Source: Bacteroides intestinalis (GTDB lineage Bacteria; Bacteroidota; Bacteroidia; Bacteroidales; Bacteroidaceae). From it: a stretch of 64,000 bases of DNA. The translations under genes were made by a program, and so were the position numbers. The stretch spans positions 62,001 to 126,000 of the forward strand of contig NZ_CABJDN010000009.1 in the NCBI RefSeq assembly GCF_902364365.1, written 5' to 3'. Under the pieces are notes generated by a model, which searched no databases, was not told the DNA's origin, and worked only from the letters and a program-made list of their open reading frames with translations. Positions 35,712 through 41,991 of this stretch are shown in pieces (position 1 is the first letter of the stretch; every line of letters begins with the position of its first letter).

Positions 35712-36749
35712 ATGGCAAAGAAAGACGAACTTAATTTTGAGAACGAAAATAAAATAGCACCAAGCGAAAAGCTGAAAGCTTTGCAGGCAGCTATGGACAA
35801 GATAGAAAAGAGCTTCGGCAAGGGTTCTATCATGAAAATGGGAGACGAAAGCGTCGAACAAGTAGAAGTAATCCCCTCAGGCTCTATCGGACTGAATGTA
35901 GCACTCGGCGTTGGCGGCTATCCCCGCGGACGTATTATTGAAATTTATGGTCCGGAATCTTCCGGTAAAACGACTCTGGCTATCCATGCCATTGCCGAAG
36001 CACAAAAAGCAGGTGGCATTGCCGCATTCATTGATGCAGAACATGCATTCGACCGTTTCTATGCTGCCAAGTTGGGTGTAGATGTAGACAACTTATTGAT
36101 TTCTCAACCGGACAATGGAGAACAAGCTCTAGAAATTGCAGAACAGCTGATCCGTTCTTCTGCAATCGATATTATCGTTGTAGACTCTGTAGCTGCTCTG
36201 ACTCCAAAAGCTGAAATCGAAGGTGACATGGGTGACAATAAGGTTGGTTTGCAAGCCCGTCTGATGTCTCAAGCATTGCGTAAACTAACAGCAGCCGTAA
36301 GCAAGACACGTACCACATGTATCTTCATCAATCAGTTGCGTGAAAAGATTGGCGTTATGTTTGGTAATCCTGAAACAACTACTGGTGGTAATGCCTTAAA
36401 GTTCTATGCTTCGGTACGTCTGGATATTCGCGGAAGTCAGGCTATCAAGAATGGTGACGAAGTATTAGGCAAGCAGACTAAAGTAAAAGTAGTAAAAAAC
36501 AAAGTGGCACCTCCTTTCCGTAGAGCAGAATTTGATATCATGTTCGGTGAAGGTATTTCCCGCGCCGGTGAAATCATTGATCTGGGTGCAGATTTGGGTA
36601 TCATCAAGAAAAGCGGTTCCTGGTTCAGCTATAATGAAACGAAACTGGCACAGGGACGTGATGCAGCCAAACAAGTGGTTGCCGATAATCCGGAACTGGC
36701 AGAAGAACTGGAAGGATTGATTTTCGAAGCACTTAGAAAAGACAAATAA
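35712..36749 (+). CDS. recA: Recombinase RecA
   Basis: Homologous-recombination and SOS ATPase of 345 residues, normal length. The Walker A motif is [11 protein letters not shown]; other signatures are [13 protein letters not shown] and [21 protein letters not shown]. It follows bcp after a 139-bp gap filled with CGTAAAT words and has its own terminator. No LexA-type box was recognised upstream. Confidence 0.98.
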   Translation: MAKKDELNFENENKIAPSEKLKALQAAMDKIEKSFGKGSIMKMGDESVEQVEVIPSGSIGLNVALGVGGYPRGRIIEIYGPESSGKTTLAIHAIAEAQKAGGIAAFIDAEHAFDRFYAAKLGVDVDNLLISQPDNGEQALEIAEQLIRSSAIDIIVVDSVAALTPKAEIEGDMGDNKVGLQARLMSQALRKLTAAVSKTRTTCIFINQLREKIGVMFGNPETTTGGNALKFYASVRLDIRGSQAIKNGDEVLGKQTKVKVVKNKVAPPFRRAEFDIMFGEGISRAGEIIDLGADLGIIKKSGSWFSYNETKLAQGRDAAKQVVADNPELAEELEGLIFEALRKDK

Positions 36750-36758
36750 TTTCACAAT

Positions 36759-36789
36759 AAAGGGGGGAACCGGAATCGGCTCCCCCTTT
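36759..36789 (+). terminator. recA terminator
   Basis: AAAGGGGGGAACCG (36759-36772) pairs with CGGCTCCCCCTTT (36777-36789) around a 4-nt loop, 10 bp after the recA stop. Confidence 0.85.
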
Positions 36790-36822
36790 CAACAAACTAT
36801 TTACACCTATCAGCAGATGGCC

Positions 36823-37578
36823 TCATTCCAAGTCTTCCAAACGCTTTTCCAGCATCTCCATGCTTTCCTCAAATCGTTTCCAGGTATCGGCATCCATCTG
36901 TTTCTTTAAATATTCGCTATCTTTCAATTTACCTAAGTCTTTCAAACTCTTCAATCCTTTCAGGCTTTCCAGGCTTTTTAAGCTTTCCAGACTCTTTAAA
37001 CCTTCCAAGCCTTGTAAACCCTCTAATCCTTGCAAACCATTCAAAACGCCCAAATCGGCCAAATCAAGAGTACCATCTACGATACGATATACATTCCCTC
37101 CCTCATTCATACTTGTATTCTGATACATCATGATATTCTGAATATCCTTTAAAGTCATTTCGCCTTCCAGATAAACAAACTTCAAGTTGGCAGCACCATC
37201 AATAATCATAATCAGCTCTTTTACTTTATCCCCTTTCCTATTAATATAAAATTCGGAACTGGATACGGTACCTTTCTGCTTCATCAGCAACTCATATTTA
37301 GAGGACTGCACCAATGCACGCAAATCCTTACGCATGTCTTTCTTGATATTGCTATCCATCGTAGAAAGAATCTGCACACAATCCAACTTACCGGATACCT
37401 TTCCTATATAGATATCTTTCGTAAACAGGTTAGGATTCATTTCAATCATTGCCTTTGAGATATAAACGGAAGAGACACCTTTCATATCATTGTAGGTGTT
37501 GAATATATTTTTCTGCGCTTGGCAGAGCAGGGGTAACATTAGCAGCACACCTGCCAATAAAATTTTGTTGAGTTTCAT
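36823..37578 (-). CDS. DUF4252 protein with leucine triplet repeats
   Basis: Secreted protein of 251 residues from the ATG at 37578 (MKLNKILLAG). Signal peptide at about 1-21 (LLPLLCQAQ), DUF4252-like domain at about 22-165, then a run of about 14 three-residue L-x-G/L-x-S units (GLQGLEGLKSLESLK, roughly 180-222) and a charged helical tail. DNA of the run (about 36932-37047) has a 9-bp period. It is third in a sigma/anti-sigma/DUF4252 operon, a common Bacteroides arrangement of unknown output. Confidence 0.85.
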   Translation of the reverse strand: MKLNKILLAGVLLMLPLLCQAQKNIFNTYNDMKGVSSVYISKAMIEMNPNLFTKDIYIGKVSGKLDCVQILSTMDSNIKKDMRKDLRALVQSSKYELLMKQKGTVSSSEFYINRKGDKVKELIMIIDGAANLKFVYLEGEMTLKDIQNIMMYQNTSMNEGGNVYRIVDGTLDLADLGVLNGLQGLEGLQGLEGLKSLESLKSLESLKGLKSLKDLGKLKDSEYLKKQMDADTWKRFEESMEMLEKRLEDLE

Positions 37579-37584
37579 AATCAT

Positions 37585-38112
37585 TTATCTTTGTATTTCT
37601 TTTTTTATTTCCTGATTTACTTTCTTCATATCAACCTGCGTCTCCTTCACCTGAGCAATGCCTTGGTTCAGATTGGTGGAAACTTCCATTAAAGTAGCTT
37701 GCAGCACCTGATAGGCTTCTTCCGGATCAGAGAATGTATCTTGCGGTGTAGGCGGACACACACCTCTTCCGATATTTTCAACCCCATATCCTATGCCGAT
37801 AATCACCAATATGGTAGCTGCAACACTTCCAATCCACCGCCAGTTGCGTTTGGACTTGTTAGGACTGAAGAACCGTTGCTCTTCCTCAGCCTTTTCATCA
37901 ATCAGCAGGCTTAGTTTATCCCCCAGCCCCTCAGGAACTTCCACATCTCTATCTGCGTCTTGGTAAAGGCTAAGAAAAATTTCTTTATCCTTCTGCAGAT
38001 GTTCAGGTACTTCCGTTGTTCTGAAATAATCTCTCAACGCCTCTTCCTGGCTCTCGGTAGTGTTCCCCTCGTAAAACTCGGCGAGCAGCCTTTCAATTTC
38101 CTCGACTTTCAT
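37585..38112 (-). CDS. Membrane anti-sigma factor candidate
   Basis: Protein of 175 residues from the ATG at 38112 (MKVEEIERLLAEFYEGNTT). The first 85 residues are an acidic cytoplasmic domain, one membrane span follows at about 92-112 (WIGSVAATILVIIGIGYGV), and the tail is a predicted helix with TNLNQGIAQVKETQVDM. It overlaps the end of the sigma gene by 20 bp and precedes the DUF4252 gene by 6 bp, strongly suggesting the cognate anti-sigma factor. The longer upstream extension lies entirely within the sigma gene and is rejected. Confidence 0.75.
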   Translation of the reverse strand: MKVEEIERLLAEFYEGNTTESQEEALRDYFRTTEVPEHLQKDKEIFLSLYQDADRDVEVPEGLGDKLSLLIDEKAEEEQRFFSPNKSKRNWRWIGSVAATILVIIGIGYGVENIGRGVCPPTPQDTFSDPEEAYQVLQATLMEVSTNLNQGIAQVKETQVDMKKVNQEIKKEIQR

Positions 38113-38608
38113 AGTTATTCCATTTATTAAATTCCTCACGTATTCTTTTCCTCGCCCGAGACAGCAGTACACGGACATTTGTAGAATTCAACCCGGTCAC
38201 TTGTTCTATCTCTTCGTAAGAGCATCCTTTGACGTCACGCAGATTCACAATCCGTTGCTGCTGTTCGGGCAAGTGGGCAATGATATCTTTTACTTGCCGT
38301 ACTTCATCGCGCACTTCCAGGTTATCACTTTGAGAAATATCCTGCACAGCAGTTAATTCTACCGTCTGCTTGGATAAGACATATTTTCCTGAACGAAGCA
38401 AATCAAAGCACATATTCTTTACCAAAGTGACACTGAACGCTTCCGGATTGCTGATAACCGTCAATCCTTCTCGCTTATCCCATAGCTTCAGATAGGCTTC
38501 CTGAACCAGATCCTCCGCATCGGCCGCATTCTCCAGTAGCCGATAGGCTACACAGTACAGCTTGCGGTGGTAAGGCAGAAACTCATTTTTAAAACTTTCA
38601 GCATCCAT
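38093..38608 (-). CDS. ECF RNA polymerase sigma factor
   Basis: ECF sigma factor of 171 residues: region 2 with ENAADAEDLVQEAYLKLWDKRE (about 26-47), and region 4 with LPEQQQRIVNLRDVKGCSYEEIEQVTGL (about 113-140) and NVRVLLSRARKRIREEF. It heads the sigma/anti-sigma/DUF4252 operon. An ECF-type promoter of its own kind lies at 38654-38683, consistent with autoregulation. Confidence 0.93.
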   Translation of the reverse strand: MDAESFKNEFLPYHRKLYCVAYRLLENAADAEDLVQEAYLKLWDKREGLTVISNPEAFSVTLVKNMCFDLLRSGKYVLSKQTVELTAVQDISQSDNLEVRDEVRQVKDIIAHLPEQQQRIVNLRDVKGCSYEEIEQVTGLNSTNVRVLLSRARKRIREEFNKWNNYESRGN

Positions 38609-38653
38609 GGGCTTTTTCTGTATCTCAATCCTGTTATTTCTTGTATCTATTTG

Positions 38654-38683
38654 TCAGACGTAAAGGAACGGAACTTTGTTACA
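38654..38683 (-). promoter_or_regulatory. ECF-type promoter, probable autoregulation of the sigma operon
   Basis: On the minus strand TGTAAC (38678-38683) is followed after 17 bp by CGTCTGA (38654-38660). This resembles ECF sigma promoters (-35 with AAC, -10 with CGTC) rather than TTTG/TAnnTTTG. It lies 46 bp before the sigma start codon. Confidence 0.55.
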
Positions 38684-38700
38684 AAGAAAATGAATTTTAT

Positions 38701-38737
38701 AAAAAAAATGCGGCAAAAGAAAAAAACTTCTGCCGCA
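38701..38737 (-). terminator. Terminator of the YeiH-type gene
   Basis: On the minus strand TGCGGCA (38731-38737) pairs with TGCCGCA (38709-38715), followed by eight T residues (38701-38708). It lies 24 bp after the transporter stop codon. Confidence 0.8.
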
Positions 38738-38760
38738 CACCTTATTAATAAGTGGTTTCT

Positions 38761-39771
38761 TTAGAACCAATAAATATATGCCAGAGTACTTACACTGATT
38801 GTAATCCATAGCAACACACCTTGAATAAGCGGTTTGATACCCACTGCCTTTAATACATCACGCGAAAGGGAAGCTCCAATAAAGAACAGAGTGATAGTCA
38901 ATGTCTTTCTGGCCAAACTATTAATTCCCTCTCCTATCATAATTCCGGTTTCCGAGGAACTCAACACATACGTATTGAATACCATAGCCAGAATGAAGAA
39001 GAAAATAAACCAGGGAATACTGATTTTCTGTCCCTTACTCTTAAAGACGAAAGAAGTAATCAATGCCAGAGGAATAATCCACAAAGCACGTGTCAATTTA
39101 ATAGTAGTAGCTATTTGCAGCGCTTCTTCGCCATAAGCAGCACCGGCACCCACTACAGAACTCGTATCATGTATAGCAATTGCTGCCCATGTTCCAAATT
39201 CCTGCTGGCTCATATCCAGGGCATGGCCAATAACCGGAAAGATAAACAGTGCAATAGCGTTCAGAATAAAGATAGTTCCTAATGCTACGGACATCTCTGT
39301 ATCTTTCGCTCTCAACACAGGACCTACTGCGGCAATGGCACTACCGCCACAAATAGCCGTACCGGAACTGATAAGATAGGAAGTATCACGATCTACTTTT
39401 AAAAATTTACGACCGATAAACCAACCGATAAGCATGGTACCCACTACTGAAATAATAGTGAACTCCATTCCTTCTTTGCCGGAAGCCAGAGATGCCTGGA
39501 GATTCATTCCGAAACCCAGTCCTACCACTGAATATTGCAAAAGATATTTAGATACTTTCTTATTGAACTTTGGATGTGCCTGCCCACTCGACAAAGCAAA
39601 AATTAATCCCAGAAACAAGGCGACAGGAGGTGTCACCCAAGTAGAATAACCGGGAATATAATCCAATAATAAGAAAGCTGATAAAAGCACTACTAAAGAC
39701 ACATAAGTAATTTTGTTCTTCCGTTGAAGATATGCCAGAGTACTTACACTCGCAGTTTGAATTGAAGCCAT
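38761..39771 (-). CDS. YeiH/UPF0324-family putative sulfate exporter
   Basis: Integral membrane protein of 336 residues with about ten helices, matching the YeiH family. Hallmarks are VVGLGFGMNL, SSGTAICGGSAIAAVGPV (about 136-153) and AIAIHDTSSVVGAGA (about 197-211). Substrate is uncertain; family names suggest sulfate or sulfonate export. The LysR regulator gene lies immediately upstream, as yeiE does beside yeiH in E. coli. An exact 21-bp direct repeat occurs in its first and last codons, both encoding SVSTLAY. Confidence 0.92.
   Translation of the reverse strand: MASIQTASVSTLAYLQRKNKITYVSLVVLLSAFLLLDYIPGYSTWVTPPVALFLGLIFALSSGQAHPKFNKKVSKYLLQYSVVGLGFGMNLQASLASGKEGMEFTIISVVGTMLIGWFIGRKFLKVDRDTSYLISSGTAICGGSAIAAVGPVLRAKDTEMSVALGTIFILNAIALFIFPVIGHALDMSQQEFGTWAAIAIHDTSSVVGAGAAYGEEALQIATTIKLTRALWIIPLALITSFVFKSKGQKISIPWFIFFFILAMVFNTYVLSSSETGIMIGEGINSLARKTLTITLFFIGASLSRDVLKAVGIKPLIQGVLLWITISVSTLAYIYWF
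38776..38796 (-). repeat. 21-bp direct repeat, 3' copy inside the YeiH-type gene
   Basis: Exact 21-bp match to 39730-39750, 954 bp apart and in the same reading frame. It encodes SVSTLAY just before the C-terminal IYWF. Flanking bases differ on both sides. Confidence 0.9.
39730..39750 (-). repeat. 21-bp direct repeat, 5' copy inside the YeiH-type gene
   Basis: Exact 21-bp match to 38776-38796. It encodes SVSTLAY at residues 8-14 of the transporter, in the variable N-terminus before the first membrane helix. Confidence 0.9.
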
Positions 39772-39817
39772 AATTTTTCTTGTATATCAATATTTATATT
39801 ATTTCTGTTTTCGGGTG

Positions 39818-39849
39818 CAAAGGTAGGCTTCTTTACCTATATACACCAA
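39818..39849 (-). promoter_or_regulatory. Promoter of the YeiH-type gene
   Basis: Minus strand TTG (39847-39849), 21 bp, TACCTTTG (39818-39825). It lies 47 bp before the start codon and overlaps a LysR-type box. Confidence 0.65.
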
Positions 39850-39855
39850 TTGTAT
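39841..39855. promoter_or_regulatory. LysR-type operator candidate
   Basis: ATACACCAATTGTAT is an inverted repeat (ATACA-N5-TGTAT on the other strand) of the T-N11-A form bound by LysR-type regulators. It covers the -33 element of the transporter promoter and lies 12 bp past the LysR gene's stop codon. Confidence 0.55.
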
Positions 39856-39866
39856 CTATTTATGTG

Positions 39867-40763
39867 CTATAACTTGTTGTTATGGTGTGTAGCAAACTGC
39901 ATAAAGACTTGAGAGAGCCCACTCTCCTGCCCCTGGGGTTGTGCAAAACTAAATTCACGAAGCATAGCCATATCTTTTATTTCGACAACACGCAACTGTC
40001 CGGCATAGAGTTCACGGGTAATGGAACGAATGGAAACAATACCCATACAATCAGTATGTTCCAAAAAAAGTTTAATGCTTTCCGTACTGCCCAGATACAT
40101 TAAAACCTGAAGAGACGATAACTTTATATTATGTTGCAATAATGCCCTCTCAAAAACATCCAATGTACCCGATCCCCTTTCACGAAGCACCAAAGGAATA
40201 TGAAGCAATTCTTCGGGAGTAATTTCTTCACCGACCTGCAGTTTACTTCCCGTGCGTATCACAGCCACCAGCTCATCTTCAAGAAAAGTTGTGTATTTCA
40301 AATTGGGTAAGCGAAAAACGCCTTCCACCAGTCCCAGATCAATGCGGTGCTCTTGTAAAGCAGCTTCTATCTCCCGCGAATTACCATTCATCAGCGAAAG
40401 GTTTACTTGCGGGAATTTCTTAATGAAACTGGCAAGTAATGGCGGCAAGACGTATTGAGCAATTGTAGTACTGGCCCCCAAACGCAGTTCTCCCGTATAT
40501 TCGTTATGCAGCAGATGCATTTCATATTCCAGTCGCTTATAATCTTCCAGAATACGCTCACAATGCTCCAGCAGCAACTTACCAGCTTCCGTCAAGCTGA
40601 TTTTACTACCTTGCCTATCAAACAGACGCACCTGATAGGTACTCTCCAACTCTTGTATATGCTTTGTAATGGCAGGCTGACTGACAAACAACTCTTGCGA
40701 AGCTTTCGTGAAACTCAGATTCTTCGCCACAGATTGAAATACTTTTAATCGAAAATCAGACAC
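39867..40763 (-). CDS. LysR-family transcriptional regulator
   Basis: LTTR of 298 residues: N-terminal winged HTH (1-60, FQSVAKNLSFTKASQELFVSQPAITKHIQELE) and an effector-binding domain (about 90-295, LRLGASTTIAQYVLPPLLASF). It resembles the CysB/CbbR/YeiE branch. It lies 95 bp upstream of the YeiH-type transporter on the same strand, with a T-N11-A box at that promoter, so control of the transporter is likely. An upstream hypothetical gene ends 43 bp before its start. Confidence 0.93.
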   Translation of the reverse strand: MSDFRLKVFQSVAKNLSFTKASQELFVSQPAITKHIQELESTYQVRLFDRQGSKISLTEAGKLLLEHCERILEDYKRLEYEMHLLHNEYTGELRLGASTTIAQYVLPPLLASFIKKFPQVNLSLMNGNSREIEAALQEHRIDLGLVEGVFRLPNLKYTTFLEDELVAVIRTGSKLQVGEEITPEELLHIPLVLRERGSGTLDVFERALLQHNIKLSSLQVLMYLGSTESIKLFLEHTDCMGIVSIRSITRELYAGQLRVVEIKDMAMLREFSFAQPQGQESGLSQVFMQFATHHNNKL

Positions 40764-40806
40764 GGAGTTAGTGATTAAGGATTAATAATAGGTGATTAAA
40801 ACAGGA

Positions 40807-41409
40807 CTATTCCAATTCTTCGGCTTTAATGCCTAACGCACGCATCATGGAATAACCCAATAAATCCCATTTGCAACCCAGAGGACGGGCCGGTTCATCC
40901 ATATTGAAAAGGAATACTTCTTTCGATTTTTCCGGATCAGCTTCCCTTAGATGCTCTTCAAGAACCTCCATAAGTTTAGCACCGTAATCATCTATAAACG
41001 GAACCAGCATAAGACGCTTCACATCAGCAGAATCAAGTGCAATATTCAGCAGATCAAGATAGAGGTTCGCCCGGGAAACAAGTCCCTCAGAAGATACAGA
41101 AGTGAATGAAAACTCACCTAACTGATTTGTAAACCCTACCCCATTTAGATCTTTATTCAAATCTGCAGGATCACAATGAAGCAATTTATCAGTCTGCCCA
41201 TCATGTACAAAAAGTACTCCGATATTGTTTTCTTTATCACGAACCCCAGAATCGAGTGCCAGATAAGAAGCCCATTCTTCCACATAGATATTCTGCAAGG
41301 GGCGTCCCAACTGTAATTCAAAGTATCTCTTTAAGTCCTTAACCACATCATTGAAATATGCTACATCCACCAGTATCACATTCTCTGCGAACTTTACATC
41401 TTCTGCCAT
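40807..41409 (-). CDS. Hypothetical soluble protein (possibly DUF6621)
   Basis: Protein of 200 residues from the ATG at 41409 (MAEDVKFAENVILVDVAYF); a 24-residue upstream extension is possible but looks non-coding. I do not recognise a function; it may be the Bacteroides family DUF6621. It is acidic, without signal or membrane span, and mixed alpha/beta (GVLFVHDGQTDKLLHC, RLMLVPFIDDYGAKL). It is followed after 43 bp by the LysR gene and may be co-transcribed. Confidence 0.6.
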   Translation of the reverse strand: MAEDVKFAENVILVDVAYFNDVVKDLKRYFELQLGRPLQNIYVEEWASYLALDSGVRDKENNIGVLFVHDGQTDKLLHCDPADLNKDLNGVGFTNQLGEFSFTSVSSEGLVSRANLYLDLLNIALDSADVKRLMLVPFIDDYGAKLMEVLEEHLREADPEKSKEVFLFNMDEPARPLGCKWDLLGYSMMRALGIKAEELE

Positions 41410-41536
41410 AATATATTCTATTCTATTTTTTGAGGGATAAAGATACAATAATCCTTTTAGCCCTGCATAAAATTTATTCAAAAATTAAACGATACGAGGA
41501 GAAGTTGGCAAGTTAACTTCCTTTCTTTCCCAGCAT

Positions 41537-41779
41537 GGGCAAGACGATGATCTTGTACATTGGCACCACATACGGATGATAAATATTTATACAACAATAT
41601 ATTTGTGAGATCAGTCGCATACTTAGGGTATCTCAGTATGATACTTAGGGTACCTCAGTATGATACTGAGACTACCTCAGTCGTATACTGAGATATCATC
41701 ATTATAATACATCTGATAATCAGTTGTTTAGCAAACACCCTTTCAGTATTAAGAAATTAAGACAAATAAGTTGTTTAAA
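41537..41779 (-). repeat. Dispersed intergenic repeat, copy 2 (with 22-bp units)
   Basis: Reverse-complement counterpart of 16261-16505. The array at 41611-41689 contains the same 22-bp period (…TAGGGTACCTCAGTATGA…). Units here are closer to perfect palindromes (CTCAGTATGATACTTAG) than in copy 1. Both copies lie in intergenic DNA and neither is bounded by obvious terminal inverted repeats. Confidence 0.8.
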
Positions 41780-41926
41780 ATAATAAATTATTTCCTTTCT
41801 GTACAATTTTGAAGTAACCTTGCCACTATATCATCTTAGTTTCGGCAAAAGTTATATAGACAACACACGTAGACATTTTGTCACTATTATTCACCTATTA
41901 ACTGTAATTTTGTCATAAATAGGCTA

Positions 41927-41942
41927 TTGGCAAATCTTTTGC
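41927..41942 (+). promoter_or_regulatory. Sigma-54-like promoter of clpB
   Basis: TTGGCAAATCTTTTGC has GG and GC at the exact -24/-12 spacing of the RpoN consensus (TGGCA at -24, TTGC at -12). Transcription would start near 41954, 38 bp before the clpB ATG. Confidence 0.6.
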
Positions 41943-41991
41943 GCCCGTTTAGGTGTTATTGAAAATGAAAAATAGAAAGGAGATATAAGAT

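Larger units (their letters stand above)
41410..41991. other. Intergenic region upstream of clpB
   Basis: Holds the second copy of the dispersed 22-bp-unit element (41537-41779) and the clpB control region (41870-41991). In the latter, ATTTTGTCA occurs twice (41875-41883 and 41907-41915) upstream of the sigma-54-like element. A TAATTTTG at 41905-41912 also fits the -7 consensus, but its nearest TTTG is 24 bp away. I see no gene here. Confidence 0.7.

Noticed and set aside
16354..41689. 22-bp tandem arrays considered as CRISPR
   Set aside because: Units follow each other without unique spacers, there are only three to four, and no cas genes are present.
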